56,929 nucleotides of DNA from Sutterella sp. (GTDB lineage Bacteria; Pseudomonadota; Gammaproteobacteria; Burkholderiales; Burkholderiaceae_F): the NCBI GenBank assembly GCA_020025965.1, contig JAHHRG010000003.1, forward strand, positions 1 through 56,929, read 5' to 3'. The notes below the pieces were generated by a model, which saw only the letters and a program-made list of their open reading frames with translations, was not told the DNA's origin and did no database searches. The position numbers and the translations under genes are program-made. Numbering within the stretch: the stretch's first letter is position 1; each line of letters begins with the position of its first letter. This document shows, in pieces, positions 1 through 6,676 of this stretch.

Positions 1-47
1 ACCCTTTCACGGTCGGTACCGGGGTTCGAATCCCCGTGGGGACGCCA
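1..47 (+). tRNA. tRNA-Glu (UUC), 3' part only
   Basis: The window opens inside a tRNA. The anticodon loop CTTTCAC (4-10) carries TTC, read as Glu. The T arm is CGGGG-TTCGAAT-CCCCG (20-36), followed by the 3' acceptor strand TGGGGAC, discriminator G and an encoded CCA (45-47). The whole 3' half closely follows the known E. coli tRNA-Glu pattern, which also ends GGGGACGCCA. The D arm and 5' acceptor strand lie before the window. Confidence 0.95.
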
Positions 48-52
48 ATTTT

Positions 53-85
53 AAAGCCCGTTAAGCTAGCGCTTGACGGGCTTTT
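53..85 (+). terminator. Rho-independent terminator after tRNA-Glu
   Basis: AAAGCCCGT and AAGC pair with GCTT and ACGGGCTTT around a TAGC loop, followed by a short T run. It starts 5 nt after the tRNA CCA end and probably ends the tRNA transcript. Confidence 0.8.
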
Positions 86-129
86 GGTTTATGCGGATTC
101 GGGAATTCGTAGAAGGAAGTGTCGAGTGC

Positions 130-160
130 AAAAAAAAACCGCTCAATGTATTGAGCGGCT
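130..160 (-). terminator. Terminator of hpf (minus strand)
   Basis: CCGCTCAA (139-146) pairs with TTGAGCGG (151-158) around TGTA. Read on the minus strand the stem is followed by nine T residues. It lies about 45 nt after the hpf stop codon. Confidence 0.85.
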
Positions 161-205
161 TTTATAGGAGAGGTTACTTTACGAAGAAGCAACCAATCGA
201 TGCGC

Positions 206-517
206 TTAGTGATTGCGACGCTTGTCAGCCTCTTCTTTAACCTGACGGCGCACAGAATCAAAAGCTTCGTTAACGGCAGCCATGACATCCATGTTCGCAC
301 GATTGACGATGATATCCTGACCGGATGCTACGAGGTCAATACGCACATTGAAAGCGCCTACGGTCTGATGGCCTTCCTGAGTGACCGTTACCTTGCACGG
401 GCCGAGACGATTGTCAAAGCGCTGAAGTCCTTCGACTTCTTTCGTGATGGCCGCTTCAACGGCGGGCGAGCGGTTGATACCGTGAAAAACAATCTGCAGA
501 GATTGGAGCATAAACAC
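206..517 (-). CDS. hpf: HPF/RaiA-family ribosome hibernation protein
   Basis: Short (103 residues) S30AE-domain protein of the family that binds the 30S decoding region in stationary phase, blocking translation or promoting 100S dimers. What is seen: a beta-strand opening (LQIVFHGI), a helix with paired acidic and basic residues (AAITKEVEGLQRF), then the family's VRIDLV strand, a VNRAN segment and an amphipathic C-terminal helix ending in basic residues. No long C-terminal dimerisation domain is present, so it is a short form. The first ATG (517) is chosen because GAGAGG lies 5 nt upstream; a second ATG at 511 is possible. It has its own promoter and terminator, so it is monocistronic. Confidence 0.85.
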   Translation of the reverse strand: MFMLQSLQIVFHGINRSPAVEAAITKEVEGLQRFDNRLGPCKVTVTQEGHQTVGAFNVRIDLVASGQDIIVNRANMDVMAAVNEAFDSVRRQVKEEADKRRNH

Positions 518-573
518 CTCTCTTTTTTTGTTGTGATTATGAACGAACAGTTTTTATCTGTCCGTACTTCTAG

Positions 574-602
574 TGTATAACCAATTGGGCACTTTTGCAC
601 AA
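574..602 (-). promoter_or_regulatory. Predicted sigma-70 promoter of hpf
   Basis: On the minus strand TTGTGC (597-602) and TATACA (574-579) are separated by exactly 17 nt. Transcription would begin near 567, giving a 5' UTR of about 50 nt that includes the GAGAGG ribosome-binding site. Confidence 0.5.
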
Positions 603-754
603 ATTACACTGGTAATCACTTAGAATGACGCCGCACGGCGCAGAAATTTGTCTTCGCTAAGCGCGAAAGATACTTAAACGCAGTGAATTATTAACCCGAA
701 CGACGCCTGAAACAGTAAGGCCCGCGGGAAGTTTTTTATTAGAGTACTTTGAGC

Positions 755-1453
755 ATGGATCGCAAACCCTGGCAAAACAATGGCCCGCATCGGGCTTCTT
801 CTTTCGGCTCCGATCGTCGTGAAGGCGGCCGATTCTCTTCCGACCGTCGTTCCAACGGTGGAGAACGTTCTTTCCGTCGCTTCGATCGTGACGATCGTCG
901 CGAAGGTGGTGAAGGTCGCGATTTCAGCGATCGCCGTCGCGATTTTGGCGATCGTCGTCCGTCCTTTGGCGGCGAGCGTCGTAGCTTTGGCGAACGCCGT
1001 GAATTCGGTGATCGTCGCCAGTCTTTCGGCGGCGACCGTCGTAGCAACTTCGGCGGTGACCGTCGTCAGTCTTTTGGTAACAAGCGCCGCGAAGAATTCG
1101 GTGTTCGTTCTGGCCCTCGTGCTCGTGCTCTCGAAACTCGACGTTTCTCTGAACGTAGCGATTTTGCTAAGAATGCTGTCGTGAAGTTGGATGCCGATCT
1201 TGCCGATTATTTTGAAAGTGCTGAAGCCGTCAATAAGGCTTTGCGCATGCTCGTTGAAGCTTCTCGTCTCGTGAAGGCTCCGGTTAAAGCCGAGGACGTG
1301 AAAGAAGAAGCCCTCGCTGTAGTCGCTGAAGAAACGACATCGGTTGCCGCCGACACCGAGGAAGCCGTTTTCACGGACGATGACTTTGAAGAAGTCGTCG
1401 AAAACGCTGAAGTGCTCGAAGATACTGCTGAAGAAGACAAGAAGACCGAATAA
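755..1453 (+). CDS. Unrecognised Arg/Gly-rich polyampholyte protein
   Basis: Function not recognised. The protein (about 232 residues from ATG 755; TTG 749 would add two) has three parts. Residues 1-125 are basic low-complexity sequence built from repeats such as FGDRR, FGGDRR and SFGERR, resembling RGG-type RNA-binding tails. Residues about 135-175 form a compact segment (VVKLDADLADYF then AVNKALRML) with a strand-helix-helix look faintly reminiscent of ribbon-helix-helix or BrnA-like domains; this is speculative. The rest is a strongly acidic tail. The initiation region has only a weak purine-rich site. It is followed by a strong terminator, so it is monocistronic. An RNA- or ribosome-associated role is possible but inferred from composition only. 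Confidence 0.7.
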   Translation: MDRKPWQNNGPHRASSFGSDRREGGRFSSDRRSNGGERSFRRFDRDDRREGGEGRDFSDRRRDFGDRRPSFGGERRSFGERREFGDRRQSFGGDRRSNFGGDRRQSFGNKRREEFGVRSGPRARALETRRFSERSDFAKNAVVKLDADLADYFESAEAVNKALRMLVEASRLVKAPVKAEDVKEEALAVVAEETTSVAADTEEAVFTDDDFEEVVENAEVLEDTAEEDKKTE

Positions 1454-1480
1454 TTCGGGCCTCGCTTTAGCAACATAATC

Positions 1481-1524
1481 AAGCTCCCGTTATTCCAGAG
1501 TGGAAGGACGGGAGCTTCTTTTTT
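1481..1524 (+). terminator. Terminator after the Arg/Gly-rich gene
   Basis: AAGCTCCCG (1481-1489) pairs with CGGGAGCTT (1509-1517), followed by a T run to 1524. Confidence 0.88.
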
Positions 1525-1761
1525 GGGGGCTAACCCGAATATTAAGATTCCTGGCATTTCCTTTTCTTAGAATGTCAATAGACGGATTGAAAGAGATTAA
1601 ACGTGAATGTTTTTGGTCCGTTCCTGCCGATTCTTGTCGGAAGTGAGAATCCCGTTTATTTTCAAAGAAAAAGAAAAAACGGGAAAACCGAAAGAAGAGG
1701 CCTGACCGAATAACCAAGTGGCGTTATACCTATGTGTATCAGCCTCGGAAAGGGAAAAATC
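1525..1761 (+). promoter_or_regulatory. Upstream region of glpD, weak promoter candidate
   Basis: No gene seen. A weak sigma-70-like pair TTGTCG (1634-1639) and TATTTT (1657-1662) is spaced 17 nt. A stem CCCGTTT/AAACGGG (about 1651-1683) overlaps the putative -10 and early transcript. A purine-rich ribosome-binding site GGAAAGGGA lies just before the glpD ATG at 1762. Confidence 0.3.
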
Positions 1762-3558
1762 ATGTCCGAACTCAAAAATTGCCTCCGTGAGGATCTGCTC
1801 GCCCAATTACGTGAAGATCCGCTTTGGGATGTCGTCGTAATTGGCGGCGGTGCGACCGGAGCCGGGATTGCCGTCGATGCAGCTTCTCGAGGATTGAAAA
1901 CCTTGATTGTCGATGCCCGTGACTTTTCTGCAGGGACGTCTTCCCGATCCACGAAACTCGTTCACGGCGGTGTTCGTTATATGGCTGATGTTCGCGAATG
2001 GGGGCTAGTGCGAAATGCTTTGAAAGAACGCGGCCTTCTTTTACAAAATGCTCCGCATTTGGTGAAAGCCAAACCCTTCGTTCTCCCTTGCTATAAAAAG
2101 GGCGAACGTGAAATGTATACCTTGGGGCTGGGACTTTACTGTGCGATGACCTGTGGCGGTGCGAAGTTGGGCCGAACGACAACGATCGGTTCTGAGGAAA
2201 CGAAGAAACTGCTCCCTGGGGTAAAGAGCGACGGTCTCATTGGCGGTGTGGAATTCTTTGACGCGCAGATGGACGACGCTCGTCTCAACCTTGCTTTGAT
2301 CCGTACAGCTATGGAAAAAGGCGCTACGGCTTTGAATTACATGCCTGTGACGGCTATCAATCGCGTGAGTGGCATGATTCGTTCCGTCGAACTTACCGAT
2401 CAGGAAACGGGAGAGATCTTCAAAGCTCGTACCAAGGTGGTCTTTAACGCTGCGGGAGTGTGGGTTGATGCCGTTCGTCGTATGGTGGAACCGAAGGTGG
2501 CGGATCTGATTCGCGTATCGCGTGGCTCTCACATTATTCTTGACAAGTCCTTCATGCCTGGCGATCGAGGGATGCTGATTCCAAAAACTCGAGACGGCCG
2601 AGTTTTGTTTGCTATTCCTTGGCACGGTGCCGTTTTGGTAGGGACGACCGATGTGGAATGTAAGGATATTGTGGTCGATCCGAAACCGACCGAAGAAGAA
2701 ATCGATTTCATGATCGAAACGGCTTCGGATTACCTTGAAAAGCCCATTCGAAAAAGTGACGTGAAAGCGAGCTTTGCAGGTCTGCGACCGCTCTTCAATC
2801 CCCCGCAACCGAAAAACGGTAAACCGGTGAAGCCGACTGCCAAGGTTTCTCGTGAACACGCCGTCTTGCCCGAATTCGGGAACATGGTGACGGTGGCGGG
2901 CGGTAAGTGGACGTCATATCGAAAGATGGCCGAGGATGCCATGCTGATTGCAACGCTTCGACACTTGATTCCGGCTCGCCTTTGCAAAACGGCGACCTTG
3001 CCGATCGTCAATGATGAAACCTGGGATTGCGAAGCACTTGAAACCGAAGCTTGTGCTGGGCCCGATGCTGACAAACGCGTGGCCGACTACGCAATTTATG
3101 CTCGCGATCATGAATTTGCTCGTACAGCCGAAGACGTTCTCTACCGTCGCCTACGTGTGGGACAGCTCAACGAAGCGCGTGCTCGCGAACTGATGCCGCG
3201 AGTAGAGGCTGCTCTCGAAGGTCGAGAATACGTGCAGCCTGTTGAGGAAGTAAAGGAACCGGAGCCAGTGGCTGAAGAAGTACTGGCAGTGGTTGCTCCC
3301 GTCGATGTTGAAGTGACGGTTGATGCATCGAAAACTGAAAACGTTGAAACCGCCGAAAAAAAAGAGGTGGAATCCATCGATAGCGCGGATTTTCAAAAGA
3401 AAACCGATGCAGAAGATACTACCGTAGAGGTTGAGAAGCCCTTGGCTGACTCGGCCGAAGTGACGGTCGTTCCCGAAGAAAAGGCTGATGCGAACACTAC
3501 AGTAACGGACGCCGGGCTGGAACACGCTGACAATACGGAAAGTAAAAAGCGAGATTAA
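1762..3558 (+). CDS. glpD: FAD-dependent glycerol-3-phosphate dehydrogenase with acidic C-terminal tail
   Basis: Membrane-associated flavoenzyme that oxidises glycerol-3-phosphate to dihydroxyacetone phosphate, passing electrons to quinone. The N-terminal dinucleotide-binding fold (VVVIGGGATGAG, residues about 24-35) and the family segment SSRSTKLVHGGVRYM are clear, as is the late motif VAGGKWTSYR that closes the FAD domain. ATG 1762 is preferred over the upstream ATG 1732 because it has a purine-rich site and removes an unconserved ten-residue extension. The enzyme seems to finish near residue 488; residues 490-598 form an extra Glu/Val/Ala-rich acidic tail not present in E. coli GlpD (501 residues). 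No glycerol kinase or facilitator gene is adjacent. Monocistronic, with its own terminator. Confidence 0.92.
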   Translation: MSELKNCLREDLLAQLREDPLWDVVVIGGGATGAGIAVDAASRGLKTLIVDARDFSAGTSSRSTKLVHGGVRYMADVREWGLVRNALKERGLLLQNAPHLVKAKPFVLPCYKKGEREMYTLGLGLYCAMTCGGAKLGRTTTIGSEETKKLLPGVKSDGLIGGVEFFDAQMDDARLNLALIRTAMEKGATALNYMPVTAINRVSGMIRSVELTDQETGEIFKARTKVVFNAAGVWVDAVRRMVEPKVADLIRVSRGSHIILDKSFMPGDRGMLIPKTRDGRVLFAIPWHGAVLVGTTDVECKDIVVDPKPTEEEIDFMIETASDYLEKPIRKSDVKASFAGLRPLFNPPQPKNGKPVKPTAKVSREHAVLPEFGNMVTVAGGKWTSYRKMAEDAMLIATLRHLIPARLCKTATLPIVNDETWDCEALETEACAGPDADKRVADYAIYARDHEFARTAEDVLYRRLRVGQLNEARARELMPRVEAALEGREYVQPVEEVKEPEPVAEEVLAVVAPVDVEVTVDASKTENVETAEKKEVESIDSADFQKKTDAEDTTVEVEKPLADSAEVTVVPEEKADANTTVTDAGLEHADNTESKKRD

Positions 3559-3583
3559 GGCAACTGGCTTCTAGCGCTAAGAG

Positions 3584-3615
3584 GGATCGGTTTTATAGCC
3601 GATCCTTCCTTTTTG
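3584..3615 (+). terminator. Terminator of glpD
   Basis: GGATCGG (3584-3590) pairs with CCGATCC (3599-3605) around TTTTATAG and is followed by TTCCTTTTTG. Confidence 0.8.
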
Positions 3616-3696
3616 TTGGAGAGTTAATTCTCGAGCAACAAAAGAGAGTGCTTCGCACAATTTAACCTCGAATGGAAGAAAATTCGGGTTTGTGTG

Positions 3697-3725
3697 TAGA
3701 CAAGCTCGGTATCTTCGGGTAAAAT
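3697..3725 (+). promoter_or_regulatory. Predicted sigma-70 promoter of rplM-rpsI
   Basis: TAGACA (3697-3702) and TAAAAT (3720-3725) are spaced 17 nt; each matches five of six consensus positions. Transcription would start near 3732, leaving a leader of about 248 nt before rplM. Confidence 0.6.
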
Positions 3726-3731
3726 CGCATC

Positions 3732-3979
3732 CCTGACTTTGCTTTACGGTTTGCTTACCCCATCTTTTTTCCACTGGCGCCGTAAAACAACGTGAAGTCA
3801 GAAACGCCATATTTCATGAGGCGAACATCGGGGTTCGGGTCGAATGGACCGGCCTCAGGTTCGCTTTTATTTTTTTTACAAACTTCCGTTAACGACATGA
3901 GTCGGGCCAAGAAGCACCGACTGCGGCGCCATCCGTTAAGTGTCGTGCGGACAGTTTATCTTTTATTAGGTGAAACGCA
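3732..3979 (+). promoter_or_regulatory. Structured 5' leader of rplM-rpsI
   Basis: No protein gene is convincing in the 421-nt gap before rplM. From the predicted start at about 3732 the transcript would pass a terminator-like hairpin (3819-3877) and then a nested stem: ACGACA (3892-3897) with TGTCGT (3941-3946), enclosing AGTCGG (3900-3905) with CCGACT (3917-3922). L13 is known to autoregulate the rplM-rpsI operon through the mRNA leader in E. coli; a similar feedback device is the likely explanation here. An alternative is a separate small RNA of about 145 nt ending at 3877. Confidence 0.5.
3819..3877 (+). terminator. Attenuator-like terminator in the rplM leader
   Basis: GCGAAC (3821-3826) pairs with GTTCGC (3859-3864), directly followed by TTTTATTTTTTTT. 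Inside the loop GGTC/GACC (3838-3850) forms a smaller stem, and GAGGC (3819-3823) can alternatively pair with GCCTC (3852-3856), which would compete with the terminator stem. It lies over 200 nt after the glpD terminator and about 100 nt before rplM, so it is not the glpD terminator. Confidence 0.55.
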
Positions 3980-4408
3980 ATGAAGACCTTCTCGGCCAAG
4001 CCGCTTGAGGTTAAGCGCGACTGGTTCGTGGTCGATGCCAGTGATAAGGTGCTCGGCCGTCTTGCCAGCGACATCGCTCTGCGCCTCCGCGGCAAGCACA
4101 AGCCCGAATTCACGCCCCACGTTGACACGGGTGACTTTATCGTCGTTATCAACGCTGACAAGTTGAAGCTCAGCGCTGAAAAGGCTGGTAAGAAGACGTA
4201 CTACCGTCATACCGGCTATCCCGGCGGCATCTACGAAACGACTTTCGCTGAAATGCAGGCCAAGCATCCCGGCCGCGCTCTCGAAATCGCTGTCAAGGGT
4301 ATGCTCCCGAAGGGCCCGCTCGGCTACGCTATGATCAAGAAGCTCAAGATCTATGCCGGCGCCGAACACCCGCACTCCGCCCAGCAACCCAAGGTTCTTG
4401 ACCTCTAA
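3980..4408 (+). CDS. rplM: 50S ribosomal protein L13
   Basis: Primary-binding protein of the large ribosomal subunit. The 142 residues match the normal length. The conserved opening (MKTFSAK, then W-V-DA-D-VLGRLAS), the GKHKPEFTPH block, YYRHTGYPGG, and the terminal GAEHPHSAQQP segment are all present and betaproteobacterial in style. It is the first gene of the rplM-rpsI operon; rpsI follows after 18 nt. Expression is probably controlled by the structured leader upstream. Confidence 0.99.
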   Translation: MKTFSAKPLEVKRDWFVVDASDKVLGRLASDIALRLRGKHKPEFTPHVDTGDFIVVINADKLKLSAEKAGKKTYYRHTGYPGGIYETTFAEMQAKHPGRALEIAVKGMLPKGPLGYAMIKKLKIYAGAEHPHSAQQPKVLDL

Positions 4409-4426
4409 TTCCGAAAGGCTTGAAAG

Positions 4427-4819
4427 ATGATCGGTAATTACAACTACGGCACCGGCCGCCGCAAGAGCTCGGTCGCTCGTGTTTTCATCAAGCGTGGCAC
4501 CGGCAAGATCGTGATCAACGGCCGCACGCTGGAACAGTACTTCACCCGTGAAACGGGCCGCATGGTTGTCATGCAGCCGCTCGAGCTCACGGAAAACGTC
4601 GAAACGTTTGACGTTATGGTCAACGTTCGCGGCGGCGGCGAATCCGGCCAGGCCGGCGCCATCCGTCACGGTTTGACGCGTGCCCTCGTCGACTACGATG
4701 CTGGCTTGAAGAGCGTTCTTTCTAACGCTGGTCTCGTTACCCGCGACGCTCGTGAAGTCGAACGTAAGAAGGTTGGTCTCCGCAAGGCCCGCCGCGCCAA
4801 GCAGTTCTCCAAGCGTTAA
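4427..4819 (+). CDS. rpsI: 30S ribosomal protein S9
   Basis: Small-subunit protein whose C-terminal basic tail reaches the P-site tRNA. The 130-residue protein has the family opening YGTGRRKSSVARV, the GQAGAIRHGLTRAL block and the canonical ending in RRAKQFSKR, whose final Lys-Arg contacts the anticodon stem-loop. It is preceded by a GAAAGG ribosome-binding site and lies 18 nt after rplM. Two tandem hairpins follow, the second a clear terminator. Confidence 0.99.
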   Translation: MIGNYNYGTGRRKSSVARVFIKRGTGKIVINGRTLEQYFTRETGRMVVMQPLELTENVETFDVMVNVRGGGESGQAGAIRHGLTRALVDYDAGLKSVLSNAGLVTRDAREVERKKVGLRKARRAKQFSKR

Positions 4820-4831
4820 TTGCTTTGCGAA

Positions 4832-4912
4832 GAAAGCGAAGAAATTTATTATCTTCGCTTTCACCAACAAAAAGGTCGTTTCCTTCGTCGGAATCGACCT
4901 TTTTGTTTTTTT
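4832..4912 (+). terminator. Tandem hairpins terminating rplM-rpsI
   Basis: First stem GAAAGCGAAGA (4832-4842) with TCTTCGCTTTC (4852-4862). Second stem AACAAAAAGGTCG (4867-4879 region) with CGACCTTTTTGTT (about 4895-4907) followed by more T residues. The second is the effective terminator. Confidence 0.88.
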
Positions 4913-5078
4913 ACGAATTCCTGCGCTAGTGAGCCGACGCGGAGGGCGAATTCGTGTAGGATATGCCTACTCAATTAACGAACGGGATACTTCGTCGGAC
5001 GCACCCGGGAAGATCTCTTTTGTGGCCCTCTATCCGTTATGGAGATTGACTGCCGCGAGGCGGTCCAATAGATAAAAA

Positions 5079-5459
5079 ATGAGCGAAGAAAAGATCGAAG
5101 TTCAGGGCGAAGAAATGCCCGAAATGATGCCGGATCCCATTAACTTCACCGATGCCGCCGTGGCCAAGGTGAAGGAACTCATGGATGAAGAAGGCAACCC
5201 AGAACTGAAGTTGCGCGTTTTCGTGCAGGGTGGCGGTTGTGCCGGCTTCCAGTACGGTTTTACGTTCGATGAAACACAGAACGAAGATGATGCCGTAATG
5301 GTTAAGGGCGGAGTGACGCTGTTGATTGACTCAATGAGCTACCAGTACTTGGTCGGTGCCAAGATCGACTTTAAAGACGACTTGTCCGGTGCTCAGTTCG
5401 TGATCGACAATCCCAATGCGGTGACGACTTGCGGTTGCGGATCGTCGTTTAGCGTCTAG
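5079..5459 (+). CDS. erpA: A-type iron-sulfur carrier ErpA
   Basis: Carries Fe-S clusters from the assembly scaffold to apoproteins, including isoprenoid biosynthesis enzymes in E. coli. The three ligand cysteines are present: one in GGGCAGF and two in the C-terminal TTCGCGSSFSV. The ligand loop has Ala where most family members have Ser (GGCSGF). The acidic N-terminal 15 residues are not conserved. Full length is 126 residues. A 160-nt upstream region contains a small inverted repeat GTAGG-ATATG-CCTAC (4956-4970), but no IscR site was recognisable by eye. The gene converges on anmK across a shared terminator. Confidence 0.95.
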   Translation: MSEEKIEVQGEEMPEMMPDPINFTDAAVAKVKELMDEEGNPELKLRVFVQGGGCAGFQYGFTFDETQNEDDAVMVKGGVTLLIDSMSYQYLVGAKIDFKDDLSGAQFVIDNPNAVTTCGCGSSFSV

Positions 5460-5497
5460 TTATCGACATTACTTCTCGAAAGAGAAAAAAGACTGTA

Positions 5498-5526
5498 AAA
5501 AACCGCTCGGTAACGAGCGGTTTTTG
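5498..5526. terminator. Bidirectional terminator between erpA and anmK
   Basis: AAAAACCGCTCG pairs with CGAGCGGTTTTT around GTAA. The A run before and T run after the stem make it functional for both erpA (plus) and anmK (minus), whose stop codons lie close by on either side. Confidence 0.9.
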
Positions 5527-5541
5527 TTTATAGATTTCGCG

Positions 5542-6654
5542 TTAAAAAGCCGGATAAAGAGCACCGAGAATACGCGGACCGATAGCATGCGTGACCGCAG
5601 GGAGATTTCCGGGTTGACGGGTCAGAAAGCGCGAGGCAAGCCAGGCAAAAGCCGCGGCTTCAACTTCCATCGGGTCAACTCCGAGGCGTCTAGTGTCAAA
5701 GACTTCACCCTTGAAATGTGTTGACAGAGCCGAGACGAGCGTTTGGTTGTAGCTACCACCTCCGCAGAGGATGAGTTCGTGGGCGTCGGGAGCGAGCCGA
5801 TGTACCGCATCGGTAACGGTGATGGCCGTGAGTTCGGTGAGGGTACGGGCTACGTCTTCGGGAGCAAGGTTGGAATGGAGGCTTGTTTTGGCAAAAAGCC
5901 ATTCGGGTGAGAAACGTTCACGCCCCGTCGATTTTGGAAAGTCGAGTGCAAAATAGGGGTCGTCGAGGCAGTCAGCGAGAAGTGCTGGATTGACGGTGCC
6001 AGTGGCGGCCCAACGGCCTTCTTCGTCGTACGGAAGGCCTCGGGTAGACTCGATCCAAGTATCGAGCAACATGTTCGCCGGCCCTGTATCGCCTCCGAGA
6101 ACGCCCTCACAAGTTGTGAAAGATCCGCGTGCTGGCAATACGGAGATGTTTGCAATGCCGCCTAAATTGAGGATGACACGTGGTACGTCTCCCGTAAAGC
6201 ATTCCGCGTGAAAGGCGGGCACCAACGGTGCGCCTTCTCCGCCCGCGGCGACGTCGCGCGAGCGAAAGTCGGCTATGACATCAATTCCGGTCAGTTCCGC
6301 CAGAAGAGCTGGGTGGTTGAGTTGTAGTGTGAATCCGCGCTCGGGGCGATGGCGTATTGTTTGCCCGTGAACGCCGATGGCGGCGATGTCGTGTGCGGAG
6401 AGTCCAATGTCGGCCAACAAGCGAAGTACAACGTCTGCATAGTTTCTTGCGAGTTTCACAGAGGCGTCACCCATGTGTTCGATCTCGTTGTCACCGGGAA
6501 GTACAAGGGCGGCGAGCTCTTCGCGCAGTTCGGGCGTGAAAGAAAGATAGGCGTGGCCAAGCCGTTCCATACCGGACGGAGAAAAACGCATGGCGACGGC
6601 ATCAGTACCGTCAAGACTCGTCCCCGACATGAGGCCGATCGTGATGTGTTCCAT
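5542..6654 (-). CDS. anmK: Anhydro-N-acetylmuramic acid kinase
   Basis: Opens and phosphorylates 1,6-anhydro-MurNAc from turned-over peptidoglycan to give MurNAc-6-phosphate, feeding cell-wall recycling. The 370-residue protein has the hallmark ATP-binding opening GLMSGTSLDGTD, the substrate segment IGVHGQTIRHRP, the FRSRDVAAGGEGAPLVPAFH block, the LNLGGIANIS strand and the C-terminal CGGGSYN motif. It starts 22 nt after the stop of the M23 endopeptidase gene on the same strand, so the two probably form an operon joining peptidoglycan cleavage with recycling. Confidence 0.96.
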   Translation of the reverse strand: MEHITIGLMSGTSLDGTDAVAMRFSPSGMERLGHAYLSFTPELREELAALVLPGDNEIEHMGDASVKLARNYADVVLRLLADIGLSAHDIAAIGVHGQTIRHRPERGFTLQLNHPALLAELTGIDVIADFRSRDVAAGGEGAPLVPAFHAECFTGDVPRVILNLGGIANISVLPARGSFTTCEGVLGGDTGPANMLLDTWIESTRGLPYDEEGRWAATGTVNPALLADCLDDPYFALDFPKSTGRERFSPEWLFAKTSLHSNLAPEDVARTLTELTAITVTDAVHRLAPDAHELILCGGGSYNQTLVSALSTHFKGEVFDTRRLGVDPMEVEAAAFAWLASRFLTRQPGNLPAVTHAIGPRILGALYPAF

Positions 6655-6676
6655 ATCTACTCCGACTAAGAGCGAG

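Noticed and set aside
820..1140. Short DNA repeats considered as a CRISPR or satellite
   Set aside because: The repetition follows codons of the FGDRR-type protein repeats, with irregular unit length and no spacers.
2041..2859. 272-codon minus-strand frame opposite glpD
   Set aside because: Shadow of glpD; composition is unlike a real protein and there is no ribosome-binding site.
3792..3983. 63-codon frame in the rplM leader
   Set aside because: It crosses the terminator-like hairpin and runs into the rplM start; no good ribosome-binding site and no known family.
3956..4870. 304-codon minus-strand frame over rplM-rpsI
   Set aside because: Antisense of two ribosomal protein genes with strong codon bias; no protein family recognised.
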